64,000 nt of DNA from Epibacterium sp. Ofav1-8. Lineage in GTDB: Bacteria; Pseudomonadota; Alphaproteobacteria; Rhodobacterales; Rhodobacteraceae. Below are positions 44,349 through 52,905 of the stretch, piece by piece (position 1 is the stretch's first letter; every line of letters starts with the position of its first letter). Location: positions 124,001 to 188,000 of the forward strand of contig NZ_JAKRFD010000009.1 of NCBI RefSeq assembly GCF_022348185.1, given 5' to 3'. Position numbers and translations under genes: made by a program. The notes beneath the pieces are model-generated. The model worked only from the letters and a program-made list of their open reading frames with translations, searched no databases and was not told the DNA's origin.

Positions 44349-45761
44349 ATGCTGGATGGCATATCCGCAGAAACGCTCGCCCGTGTCCAATTTGCCTTTA
44401 CGGTATCGTTCCACATCATCTTTCCGGCCTTCTCGATCGGTCTGGCCAGTTTCCTTGCGGTGCTGAATGCGCTCTGGCTCAGGACCCGGGACACCACCTA
44501 CCTGACCCTGTTCAACTACTGGAAAAAGATCTTTGCCGTGGCCTTTGGCATGGGCGTGGTCTCCGGCATCGTGATGTCCTATCAGTTCGGCACCAACTGG
44601 TCGGTGTTTTCCGACAAGGCCGGCCCCGTCATCGGGCCGTTGATGGCTTATGAGGTGCTTTCGGCCTTCTTCCTGGAGGCGGGCTTTCTCGGGATCATGC
44701 TGTTTGGCCGTGATCGGGTGGGCGACAAGCTGCATATGTTTGCAACCGGCATGGTCGCCTTCGGGACGCTGATGTCGGCGACCTGGATCCTGTCGGTGAA
44801 CAGCTGGATGCAGACCCCTGCGGGCTATTCCATCGCCGCCAACGGCCAGTTCATCCCGGAGGACTGGTGGCAGATCGTGTTCAACCCCTCCTTCCCCTAC
44901 CGGCTGGTGCATATGGTGCTGGCGGCCTTCCTGACCACGGCCTTTGTGGTCGGCGCGGTCGGCGCGCTGCACCTGTTGCGGGATCGCGACGACCGCGAGG
45001 CGCGGCGGATGTTCTCCATGGCGATGTGGATGGCGCTGATCGTGACGCCGATCCAGATCTTCGCCGGCGATGCCCATGGCCTCAACACGCTGGAGCATCA
45101 GCCGGTCAAGGTGATGGCGATGGAAGGCCATTACGACAGCCACCCCGAGGGCGCGCCCCTGATCCTGTTCGGCATTCCGAACCCGGCGGAAAAGCGCGTC
45201 GACTATGCCCTCGAGATCCCCAAGCTGTCGTCGCTGATCCTGAAACATGACCTGAACGCGCCGCTGGACGGGCTCGACACCGTGCCCGACACCGAAGAAC
45301 CGCCGGTCCCGATCGTCTTTTTCAGCTTTCGGGTGATGGTCGGCCTCGGCTTTGCGATGCTGGCCGTGGGACTGTGGAGCGGCGTCGCGCGGCTGCGGGG
45401 GCGGCTCTATACAGCGCCCTGGCTGCACCGCGCCTGCCTGCTGATGGGGCCAACCGGGTTCATCGCCGTGCTGGCGGGCTGGATCACCACCGAAGTCGGG
45501 CGCCAGCCCTACACGGTCTATGGGCTGCTGCGCACCTCCGACAGCCTTGCCCCGGTCGCAGCCCCCGCAGTGGCCACATCGCTGATTGCCTTTGTGGTGG
45601 TCTACTTCTTCGTCTTTGGCGCCGGCACCGCCTACATCCTGGCGATGATGAACAAACGGCCCGCCACCCCGCGCCTGGGACTGCGGGATGCGCCGGTGCG
45701 CGCCGCCGGTCTGGTGCCCCCCGGCAAACTCGATGCCCTGTCCCCCAAGACCCCGAACTGA
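44349..45761 (+). CDS. cydA: bd-type (cyanide-insensitive-like) quinol oxidase subunit I
   Basis: 470 residues from ATG 44349 (GGAGG 8 bases upstream). Nine-helix subunit carrying hemes b558, b595 and d. Visible landmarks are the heme-ligand region FTVSFHIIFPAFSIG, the GMGVVSGIVMSYQFGTNW helix, PFRLVHM-like PYRLVHMVLAAF, a short Q-loop around residues 250-320 (NTLEHQPVKVMAMEGHY), and GWITTEVGRQPYTVYGLLRT. The short Q-loop and GRQPY are typical of CioA-type enzymes rather than E. coli CydA. Oxidises ubiquinol and reduces oxygen to water without proton pumping. Co-transcribed with cydB and a small subunit. Confidence 0.95.
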   Translation: MLDGISAETLARVQFAFTVSFHIIFPAFSIGLASFLAVLNALWLRTRDTTYLTLFNYWKKIFAVAFGMGVVSGIVMSYQFGTNWSVFSDKAGPVIGPLMAYEVLSAFFLEAGFLGIMLFGRDRVGDKLHMFATGMVAFGTLMSATWILSVNSWMQTPAGYSIAANGQFIPEDWWQIVFNPSFPYRLVHMVLAAFLTTAFVVGAVGALHLLRDRDDREARRMFSMAMWMALIVTPIQIFAGDAHGLNTLEHQPVKVMAMEGHYDSHPEGAPLILFGIPNPAEKRVDYALEIPKLSSLILKHDLNAPLDGLDTVPDTEEPPVPIVFFSFRVMVGLGFAMLAVGLWSGVARLRGRLYTAPWLHRACLLMGPTGFIAVLAGWITTEVGRQPYTVYGLLRTSDSLAPVAAPAVATSLIAFVVVYFFVFGAGTAYILAMMNKRPATPRLGLRDAPVRAAGLVPPGKLDALSPKTPN

Positions 45762-45772
45762 GGACGCATATC

Positions 45773-46777
45773 ATGGAATTCGATCTCGCATTCATCTGGG
45801 CCGGCCTCATCGCCTTTGCCGTTCTCACCTATGTGATCCTCGACGGGTTCGACCTCGGGCTCGGCATCCTGTTCCCCTTTGCCAAATCGCATGCGGAGCG
45901 CGATCTGATGATGAACTCCGTCGCGCCGGTCTGGGATGGCAATGAAACCTGGCTGGTGCTCGGCGGCGGCGGGCTGTTTGCGGTGTTTCCGCTGGCCTAT
46001 GCCGTCGTCATGCCCGCCCTCTACATGCCGATCATGGTGATGCTGCTGGCGCTGGTGTTTCGCGGCGTCTCCTTCGAATACCGCTGGCGGGCGCAAAAGC
46101 TCAAATGGGTCTGGGACCTCGCCTTTTCCGGCGGCTCGCTGGTGGCCGCGCTCTGTCAGGGCATCGCCCTGGGCGCGCTGGTGCAGGGGATCAAGATCGA
46201 GGACCGCGCCTATGCCGGGGGCTGGTTCGACTGGCTCAGCCCGTTCTCGCTCCTGTGTGGTCTGGCGGTGGCGGTCGGCTATGCGCTGCTGGGCGCCTGC
46301 TGGCTGATCATGAAGACCGAAGGCGGCATTTGTGACCACATGCGCCGCCTCGCCCGGCCCCTCGCCGTTGCCACGCTGGCCTTGATCGGCGTGGTGAGCC
46401 TGTGGACGCCGTTCCTCGACCCGGTCTATTTCTCGCGCTGGTTCAACCTGCCCGGCAGCCTCTGGAGTTTCTGCGTCCCGGCACTGATGGCGGCGCTTGT
46501 GTGGTTGCTGTTCTCCGGCCTGCGCGGCGGCGCCGACCGGCAGCCGTTCTTTGCCGCGCTTGGCATATTCGTGACCTGCTTTATCGGCCTCGGCATCAGC
46601 TTCTATCCGATGATGGTGCCTCCGAGCCTCAGCATCTGGGCCGCCGCCGCCCCCGACAAGAGCCTGTCCTTCACGCTGGTCGGGGCGCTGGTCCTGCTGC
46701 CGCTGATCCTGAGCTATACCGCCTATGCCTATTGGGTGTTTCGCGGCAAAATGGATCCCAACGAAGGCTATCACTGA
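45773..46777 (+). CDS. cydB: bd-type quinol oxidase subunit II
   Basis: 334 residues from ATG 45773, 11 bases after cydA. Opens with LAFIWAGLIAFAVLTYVILDGFDLGLGIL, the diagnostic start of CydB, followed by NSVAPVWDGNETWLVLGGGGLFAVFPLAY and VFRGVSFEYRW. About eight membrane helices; it has no heme ligands and serves as structural partner of subunit I. The frame is open well upstream of ATG 45773 inside cydA, but that extension is not credible as protein. The stop overlaps the next ATG by one base (TGATG). Confidence 0.95.
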   Translation: MEFDLAFIWAGLIAFAVLTYVILDGFDLGLGILFPFAKSHAERDLMMNSVAPVWDGNETWLVLGGGGLFAVFPLAYAVVMPALYMPIMVMLLALVFRGVSFEYRWRAQKLKWVWDLAFSGGSLVAALCQGIALGALVQGIKIEDRAYAGGWFDWLSPFSLLCGLAVAVGYALLGACWLIMKTEGGICDHMRRLARPLAVATLALIGVVSLWTPFLDPVYFSRWFNLPGSLWSFCVPALMAALVWLLFSGLRGGADRQPFFAALGIFVTCFIGLGISFYPMMVPPSLSIWAAAAPDKSLSFTLVGALVLLPLILSYTAYAYWVFRGKMDPNEGYH

Positions 46778-46872
46778 TGCGACGCTGGCTCTGGTTCATC
46801 GGCCTGTGGTGTGCGAGCGTCCTGGTGCTGGGCATCGTGGCCATGATCATCCGCTGGGCGATCGTGCCCTAG
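46777..46872 (+). CDS. 31-residue DUF2474/CydX-like small subunit of the bd oxidase
   Basis: A tiny single-helix membrane protein: basic start MRRW, one hydrophobic helix (LWFIGLWCASVLVLGIVAMII) and RWAIVP end. Size, overlap with cydB (TGATG) and sequence pattern fit the DUF2474 family found after cioAB genes, functionally analogous to CydX, which stabilises the oxidase heme centre. Easily missed because it is only 32 codons. Confidence 0.82.
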   Translation: MRRWLWFIGLWCASVLVLGIVAMIIRWAIVP

Positions 46873-47164
46873 CGCGCCGCAGGTCCCGTCAATCCAACAG
46901 AATTTCTGCGGTCGCATGTGCGCGTCACCTTGCATTGGCGCCGGGGATATGCCCCCTATGGTTGTGCGCACCCCACGCGGCCGCAAAATCGCCAACGCGG
47001 GAGATTGACGCAACGGCAGGCCATCATGCCAGAGCGGCGCATCCATCAGCGAGAACCTGCGCACTGCAAGCCTCTCTCGCCATTTTATGCTTATTTAACG
47101 CTTCCCAGTCTTTCGGGCCTGATGCAGGGTATTGGATACAATAACCAAGCAAAGAGGGAGTCCC

Positions 47165-48781
47165 ATGACCTACCGTTCGATTCTGATACCCGCCCTGTTG
47201 TCGGGAACCATGCTCACCAGCGCCCATGCCGCGGATGTGCCGGCGGATGCCAATCTCGCCGCGGACCAGACCTTCACCTATCGGGTGCTGGACGAGTTTT
47301 CCTCCTTTGATCCGCAGGTGGTCGAGGGCGTGGTCGGCTCCGAGGTGGTGCGCGATCTGTTTGAGGGGCTCTACAATCAGGATGCGGACGGCAACAACGT
47401 CCCCGGCGTCGCGCTGAGCCATGAGGTCAGCGAAGACAACATGACCTACACGTTCAAACTGCGCGACACTGCCAAATGGTCGGACGGCAAACCGGTGACC
47501 GCAGGTGATTTTGTCTACGCCTGGCAGCGCGCCGTCGATCCGGAGCTGGCCTCGCCCTATGCCTGGTACATGGAACTGATGTCGATCCAGAACGCATCTG
47601 CCATCATCGCCGGCGAAAAACCGATCACCGATCTGGGCGTGTCGGCCCCGGACGACCAGACGCTGGTTGTGCAGCTGAGCCAGCCGCTGCCGTATTTCGA
47701 CAAGATGGTCACCCACGCCACCACCTTTCCGGCCCCGAAATGGGCGATCGACGAACATGGCAAATCCTGGACCCGGCCTGAGAACATGGTGTCCAACGGC
47801 GCTTACGTCCTGACGGAACATGTGCTGAAGGAACGCTCCGTGCGCGAGCGCAACCCGATGTACTGGGACAACGACAAGACCGTGATCGACAAGGTCGTGA
47901 CCCTCAATATCGGTGACGAGGCACAGGGCCTGACCCGCTACCGCGCCGGTGAGGTCGACAAGACCGAGATCCCCGCAGGTCAGTACCCGACCCTGAAGGA
48001 AGAGTTCCCGGACGAGGCCTATGCCCTGCCCCGCCTGTGCAACTACTATTTCACCTTCAACGTCGAAAGCGGCCCGGAGGCGTTCAAGGACGCCCGCGTC
48101 CGCCAGGCGCTGTCCTATGCGATCGACCGCAGCGTGATCACCAATGCGGTGCTGCAGGGCGGCCAGTTCCCGGCCTTCACCTTCACCCCCGGCGCGACCG
48201 CCGACTTCGAGGTGCCCGAAGTGCCCTATGCCACCATGACCCAGGCCGAGCGCGACGCCAAGGCCAAGGAGCTGCTGGCCGAAGCAGGCTATGGTCCGGA
48301 CGGTGAGAAACTCGCCTTCAACTACCTCTACAACACGTCGGAATCGCACCAGCAGGTGGCCATCGTCGCCTCGCAGATGTGGAAGCAGAAACTCGGCATC
48401 GACGTGACCCTGGAAAACCAGGAATGGAAAGTGTTCCTGGAAACCCGCGGCAACCAGAACTTCGACATGGCGCGCGGTGCCTGGTGTGGCGATTACAACG
48501 AGGCTTCGACCTTCCTCGACCTGCTGACCACGCCCTCGGGCTACAACGACGGCAAATACTCCAACGAGAAAGTCGACGCCCTGATGACCGAGGCAAAATC
48601 CTCGCAGGACACCACGCCGCTCTATGCCGAGGTCGAAAAGATCCTCGCCGACGAAATGCCGGTGGTGCCGGTCTATCACTACTCGACGAACATCATGCTC
48701 AGCAGCAACATCAAGGGCTGGCCGATCCATAACGTCGAGCAGAACTGGTACTCCAAGGACCTCTACAAGGTCGCCGAGTAA
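47165..48781 (+). CDS. oppA: Oligopeptide ABC transporter substrate-binding protein
   Basis: 538 residues from ATG 47165 (AGAGGGAG 5-8 bases upstream; an in-frame upstream start at 47132 is not needed). Signal peptide MTYRSILIPALLSGTMLTSAHA ends before ADVPADA. The family 5 solute-binding fold shows LDEFSSFDPQVVEGVVGSEVVRDLFEGL, AKWSDGKPVTAGDFVYAWQRAVDPE, VRQALSYAIDR and DEMPVVPVYHY. It resembles E. coli OppA/MppA rather than dipeptide DppA. First gene of oppABCDF; captures peptides in the periplasm. Confidence 0.92.
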   Translation: MTYRSILIPALLSGTMLTSAHAADVPADANLAADQTFTYRVLDEFSSFDPQVVEGVVGSEVVRDLFEGLYNQDADGNNVPGVALSHEVSEDNMTYTFKLRDTAKWSDGKPVTAGDFVYAWQRAVDPELASPYAWYMELMSIQNASAIIAGEKPITDLGVSAPDDQTLVVQLSQPLPYFDKMVTHATTFPAPKWAIDEHGKSWTRPENMVSNGAYVLTEHVLKERSVRERNPMYWDNDKTVIDKVVTLNIGDEAQGLTRYRAGEVDKTEIPAGQYPTLKEEFPDEAYALPRLCNYYFTFNVESGPEAFKDARVRQALSYAIDRSVITNAVLQGGQFPAFTFTPGATADFEVPEVPYATMTQAERDAKAKELLAEAGYGPDGEKLAFNYLYNTSESHQQVAIVASQMWKQKLGIDVTLENQEWKVFLETRGNQNFDMARGAWCGDYNEASTFLDLLTTPSGYNDGKYSNEKVDALMTEAKSSQDTTPLYAEVEKILADEMPVVPVYHYSTNIMLSSNIKGWPIHNVEQNWYSKDLYKVAE

Positions 48782-48807
48782 CCCTTTCTGAAACATCAAC
48801 AACCCAT

Positions 48808-48837
48808 CGCCCCGGTCGCCTCCCTGCGGCCGGGGCG
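48808..48837 (+). promoter_or_regulatory. Intercistronic hairpin between oppA and oppB
   Basis: A 12-bp stem with one G-T wobble, 48808-48819 (CGCCCCGGTCGC) with 48826-48837 (GCGGCCGGGGCG), loop CTCCCT. It begins 27 bases after the oppA stop and ends 15 bases before oppB. No T-tract; expected to stabilise oppA mRNA or cause partial termination. Confidence 0.65.
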
Positions 48838-48852
48838 TGATGAGGCAGTCAT

Positions 48853-49782
48853 ATGTTGAACTACACCCTGCGCCGCCTGTTCACGGTGGTGCCGACGCTT
48901 CTGGTGCTGATCGTCTTTTCGTTCTACCTGATGCGCCTTGCCCCCGGCGGGCCCTTCACCTCTGAAAAGCCGCTGCCGCCCGCCGTCATGGCCAATGTTC
49001 TGGAGCGCTACGGCATGGACCAGCCGCTCCATGTGCAGCTCTGGACCTATATCAAGAACATCGTCCTCCATTTCGACTTCGGCCCCTCCTTCAGCCAGAA
49101 GGACCGCACGGTGAACGACGTGATCGCGGGCGGCTTCCCGGTCACGCTGACCTACGGGTTCTGGTCCGCGGTCTTTGTGCTGGTCTGCGGCATCCCGCTG
49201 GGGATCATCGCCGCCCTGCGTCACAACTCCTTCTGGGATTACGCGATGACCGGGCTGGCGATCTTTTCCCAGATCTTTCCCAACTTCGTGCTCGCGCCGC
49301 TGATGGTCCTGTTGTTCACCCTCTGGTGGGGTCTGCTGCCCGGCGGTGGCTGGAACGGCGGCCAATGGGAATACATCATCATGCCTGCCGTGGCTTTGGG
49401 CACCTCCTACATGGCCGGGGTCGCGCGGTTGACCCGTGGCTCCTTCCTTGAGGTGATGAACTCCCCCTTCATCCGCACCGCCCGCGCCAAGGGGCTGCCG
49501 GAACGCACCATCATCATTCGCCACGCGCTGAAACCGGCGCTGCTGCCGACGCTGACCTACATGGGGCCGGTTTTTGTCTACATGATCACCGGATCGGTCT
49601 TCATCGACGTGTTCTTTTCCACCGGCGGTATCGGGCAGGACTTCATCGACGGCGCCTACAGCCGCGACTACTCGATGCTGCTGGGGCTCGCGATCCTCTA
49701 TTCCGTGCTGACCTTCACCCTGAACCTGTTGCTCGACCTCGCCTATGCCTGGATCGACCCGAAAGTGCGGAGCAAGCTGTGA
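48853..49782 (+). CDS. oppB: Oligopeptide ABC transporter permease OppB
   Basis: 309 residues. MLNYTLRRLFTVVPTLLVLIVFSFYLMRLAPGGPF is the standard OppB/DppB start with TM1 and the GGP turn. Six membrane helices in all; the EAA-type loop is RTARAKGLPERTIIIRHALKPALLPTLTYMG, and the VFSTGGIG-like FFSTGGIGQDFIDG end is conserved. Forms the channel with OppC. Its stop overlaps the oppC GTG start by GTGA. Confidence 0.95.
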   Translation: MLNYTLRRLFTVVPTLLVLIVFSFYLMRLAPGGPFTSEKPLPPAVMANVLERYGMDQPLHVQLWTYIKNIVLHFDFGPSFSQKDRTVNDVIAGGFPVTLTYGFWSAVFVLVCGIPLGIIAALRHNSFWDYAMTGLAIFSQIFPNFVLAPLMVLLFTLWWGLLPGGGWNGGQWEYIIMPAVALGTSYMAGVARLTRGSFLEVMNSPFIRTARAKGLPERTIIIRHALKPALLPTLTYMGPVFVYMITGSVFIDVFFSTGGIGQDFIDGAYSRDYSMLLGLAILYSVLTFTLNLLLDLAYAWIDPKVRSKL

Positions 49783-50711
49783 CCACTGCCAAGAAACAGA
49801 TGAACTCTGCCGCCTATGCCGAGGCCGCAGCCGAGGAGATGATCGTCTCCCGCTCGTTCTGGGCCGATGCCCGGCGCCGGTTCCTGAAGAACCGCATGGC
49901 GGTCGGCTCCGTGGTGATGCTGGTGCTGCTGGTGCTCTTTGCCATCTTCGGCCATACCATCGCGCAATGGAATTACGAGGAAATCGACTGGAACGTCCTC
50001 GGCAAGATCAAGACCGAAGGCGGCCCGGCCCTGGCCAACGGCCATTTCTTCGGCGTCGACGAGCTGGGCCGCGACCTCTATGCCCGCGTCGTGCAGGGCA
50101 GCCGGACCTCGCTGCTGGTGGGCTTTCTCGCGGGCACCGCTTCGGTGATCCTCGGCTCCATCCTCGGCGCCACGGCGGGCTATTTCGGCGGCCGCACCGA
50201 CCAGATCATCATGGGCGCCTACACCATCTGGCTGTCGATCCCCTACATCATCTTCTTCGTGGTCTGGCAGGCCTTCTTTGGCCGCTCGCTGACGCAGATG
50301 ATCCTGGTGATCATCCTGGTGAACTGGACCGCAGGCCTGCTGATCGTGCGGGGTCAGGTGATGATGCTGAAGAACCGCGAATTCGTGGATGCGGCGCGGA
50401 TGCTGGGGATGAGCGATTTCACCATCATCTTCAAACACCTGATGCCCAATATCCTCTGGGTGATCGTGATCTACACCTCGATCGTCATCCCCGAGGTCAT
50501 CATGATGGAAAGCCTCGTCTCCTTCCTCGGCGTCGGCATCCAGGAGCCCAATACCTCCTGGGGGGCGCTGATCTCCGAAGGGGCGCGCACCATGACCTTT
50601 GGCACGCTCTGGCAGCTCGCCTTCCCGGCGGCCTTCTTCGTGATCGCGCAGGTCTCTCTCTATTACATCGGCGACGGTCTCCGTGACGCCCTCGACCCGA
50701 AGGACCGCTGA
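49779..50711 (+). CDS. oppC: Oligopeptide ABC transporter permease OppC
   Basis: 310 residues from GTG 49779. A cytoplasmic N-terminal extension (~30 residues) and RRRFLKNRMAVGSVVMLVLLVLFAIFG form TM1. FGVDELGRDLYARVVQGSRTSL is the conserved DppC/OppC periplasmic segment and EFVDAARMLGMSDFTIIFKHLMPN the EAA loop. It is 3 bases before oppD. Confidence 0.95.
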   Translation: MTTAKKQMNSAAYAEAAAEEMIVSRSFWADARRRFLKNRMAVGSVVMLVLLVLFAIFGHTIAQWNYEEIDWNVLGKIKTEGGPALANGHFFGVDELGRDLYARVVQGSRTSLLVGFLAGTASVILGSILGATAGYFGGRTDQIIMGAYTIWLSIPYIIFFVVWQAFFGRSLTQMILVIILVNWTAGLLIVRGQVMMLKNREFVDAARMLGMSDFTIIFKHLMPNILWVIVIYTSIVIPEVIMMESLVSFLGVGIQEPNTSWGALISEGARTMTFGTLWQLAFPAAFFVIAQVSLYYIGDGLRDALDPKDR

Positions 50712-50714
50712 GAC

Positions 50715-51677
50715 ATGAGCCTTCTGTCCGTAAACAATCTGAACATCCGCTTCCGCACCGGCGACGGTCATGTCCATGCGGTCAATGACGTCAGCTTCGA
50801 CATCGCCAAAGGTCAGAAACTGGCCGTGGTGGGCGAGAGCGGCTCCGGCAAATCCCAGATCGCCATGTCGATCATGGGGCTGCTGGCCAACAACGCCGAG
50901 GCCACGGGCGAGATCCTCTACGAGGGTCAGAACCTGCTGACCCTGCCCAATGCGGCGCTGAACAGGATCCGCGCCAAGGACATCGGCATGATCTTCCAGG
51001 ACCCGATGAGCTCGCTCAATCCCTACATGCGGATCGAGCGCCAGCTCGGCGAGGTGGTGGAACAGCACGAGGGCCTCTCGCGCCGCGATGCGCGCAAACG
51101 CGTGCTGGAGGTGATGGAGGCGGTGCAGATCCCCGATGCCAAGAACCGCCTGACCGCCTATCCGCACGAGTTTTCGGGCGGCATGCGGCAGCGGATCGTC
51201 ATCGCCATGGCGCTGATCTGCAAACCCAGGCTGATCCTCGCGGATGAGCCGACAACCGCGCTCGATGTCACCGTGCAGGCGCAGATCATGGCGCTTCTGG
51301 ACGAGATCCAGCGCGATCTGGGCACTGCGGTGATGCTGATTACCCATGACCTCGGCGTGGTGGCGGGGTTCTGCGAGGACACGCTGGTGCTCTATGGGGG
51401 CCGGGTGATGGAGGCAGCGCCGACGCTCGACCTGTTCGATGCGCCCGGGCATCCCTACACCCGTGGCCTGCTCAGGGCGGTGCCGAACATTCACGAGGCC
51501 ACCGGCGCGCTGGCGGCCATTCCCGGCAGTCCGCCAAACCAGACCCGCCCGCCGGCCGCCTGCCCCTTCGCCCCCCGTTGCGGCGATGCGGTGGACGCCT
51601 GTCACCAGACCCTGCCCCCGCTGGAGGGGCGCAGCCGGAAACGCGCCTGCATCCGCCCCGTGGAGGAGCTGACATGA
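50715..51677 (+). CDS. oppD: Oligopeptide ABC transporter ATPase OppD
   Basis: 320 residues. Walker A GESGSGKSQ (~40-48), Q-loop IFQDPMSSLNPYMR, signature FSGGMRQR, Walker B LILADEPTTALDVT, H-loop ITHDLGVV. The C-terminal extension contains the oligopeptide-ATPase Cys motif (CPFAPRC ... ACHQ), which binds an Fe-S cluster in several DppD/OppD proteins. It overlaps oppF by ATGA. Confidence 0.95.
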   Translation: MSLLSVNNLNIRFRTGDGHVHAVNDVSFDIAKGQKLAVVGESGSGKSQIAMSIMGLLANNAEATGEILYEGQNLLTLPNAALNRIRAKDIGMIFQDPMSSLNPYMRIERQLGEVVEQHEGLSRRDARKRVLEVMEAVQIPDAKNRLTAYPHEFSGGMRQRIVIAMALICKPRLILADEPTTALDVTVQAQIMALLDEIQRDLGTAVMLITHDLGVVAGFCEDTLVLYGGRVMEAAPTLDLFDAPGHPYTRGLLRAVPNIHEATGALAAIPGSPPNQTRPPAACPFAPRCGDAVDACHQTLPPLEGRSRKRACIRPVEELT

Positions 51678-52654
51678 CCCAGACCCCGATCCTTTCTGTT
51701 GACGACCTGCGGGTCACCTTCGCCATCAATCAGGGCAAGAAATGGCCGTGGTCACCGGCAAACAGCCTGCATGCGGTGAATGGCGTCAGCTTCGATCTGC
51801 ATCGCGGCCAGACGCTGGGCATCGTGGGCGAGTCGGGCTGTGGCAAATCCACCCTGATCCGCGCCATCGCCGGGCTTGTCGCGCCCTCGGGCGGCACTGT
51901 CCGGCTGGACGGCACTGTGGTGGACTACCAGAACCGGGCCAGCCTCCAGGACCTGCGCAAGCGGATGCAGATGATCTTTCAGGACCCGATCGCATCCCTG
52001 AACCCGCGCATGACCATCCGCGACATCGTCTCCGAACCGCTGGCCTATTTCCGCCCGGAATTCTCGGCCCAGGAGCGCAAGCAGGCGACCCGTGACATTC
52101 TGGATCGCGTCGGCATCCCGGAGCGCAACTTCAACCGCTTCCCGCATGAGTTCTCCGGCGGCCAGTGTCAGCGGATCGGCATCGCCCGGGCGCTGGTCTC
52201 GGCGCCGCAGATCCTGCTCTGTGACGAGCCGGTCTCGGCGCTGGATGTGTCGATCCAGGCGCAGGTCATCAACCTCCTGAAGGATCTGCAAGCCGAGATG
52301 GGCCTGACCCTGATCTTTGTGGCGCATGATCTGGGCGTGGTGCGGCATATCTCGGATGATGTGCTGGTGCTCTATCTGGGCGGCGTGATGGAAAAGGCCC
52401 CGGCTGGCGAGGTCGTGGACCATCCGCGCCACCCCTACAGCCAGGCGCTGCTGTCGGCGGTGCCGGTGCCCGATCCGCGTGTCAAAACCACGCCGCAGGT
52501 GCTGGATGGCGATCTGCCCAGCCCGCTGGCGCTGCCGCAGGGCTGCCTGTTCCAGTCCCGCTGCCCCAAACGCATCGACGCCTGCCGCAGCACCCGCCCC
52601 GCCCTGAAGGGCACCGACAGCGCCCAGGTCGCCTGCCTGCTGGAAGAGGTCTGA
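51674..52654 (+). CDS. oppF: Oligopeptide ABC transporter ATPase OppF
   Basis: 326 residues from ATG 51674 (ATGA overlap; the frame is open for a further 96 bases upstream inside oppD). Walker A GESGCGKST, Q-loop MIFQDPIASLNPRMTI, signature FSGGQCQR, Walker B LLCDEPVSALDVS, H-loop VAHDLGVVRH. The C-terminal Cys motif reads GCLFQSRCPKRIDAC. Partner of OppD. A strong terminator lies about 90 bases downstream. Confidence 0.95.
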   Translation: MTQTPILSVDDLRVTFAINQGKKWPWSPANSLHAVNGVSFDLHRGQTLGIVGESGCGKSTLIRAIAGLVAPSGGTVRLDGTVVDYQNRASLQDLRKRMQMIFQDPIASLNPRMTIRDIVSEPLAYFRPEFSAQERKQATRDILDRVGIPERNFNRFPHEFSGGQCQRIGIARALVSAPQILLCDEPVSALDVSIQAQVINLLKDLQAEMGLTLIFVAHDLGVVRHISDDVLVLYLGGVMEKAPAGEVVDHPRHPYSQALLSAVPVPDPRVKTTPQVLDGDLPSPLALPQGCLFQSRCPKRIDACRSTRPALKGTDSAQVACLLEEV

Positions 52655-52746
52655 GGCCGCCGGCCCAGTTCCCGGCCCAGCCCGCTGCACGATCACCGGC
52701 CAGTCTTCGACACTGTCCCCGGCTCTGTCAGCAGGTCCAGAACGAT

Positions 52747-52780
52747 GGCCTCCGGTCCCGATCCGGAGGCCATTAAACTT
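52747..52780 (+). terminator. Rho-independent-type terminator of the opp operon
   Basis: A perfect 9-bp stem GGCCTCCGG (52747-52755) / CCGGAGGCC (52763-52771), loop TCCCGAT, followed by ATTAAACTTT. Confidence 0.8.
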
Positions 52781-52905
52781 TGCCCTATTTTGATCTCGGT
52801 ATTTAACGTTTCTTTTCTGACCCTTTTGGCAGGTTTCCAGTTGATCCGCTGCCCTCTTCGCTCAAATCCCTGTTGGGGGCGCATTCAGTTGAAAGTGCCA
52901 CGTTC

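Noticed and set aside
45374-45772. N-terminal extension of cydB
   Set aside because: The extension lies inside cydA in another frame and is Arg/Ala/Gly shadow sequence; CydB begins at ATG 45773.
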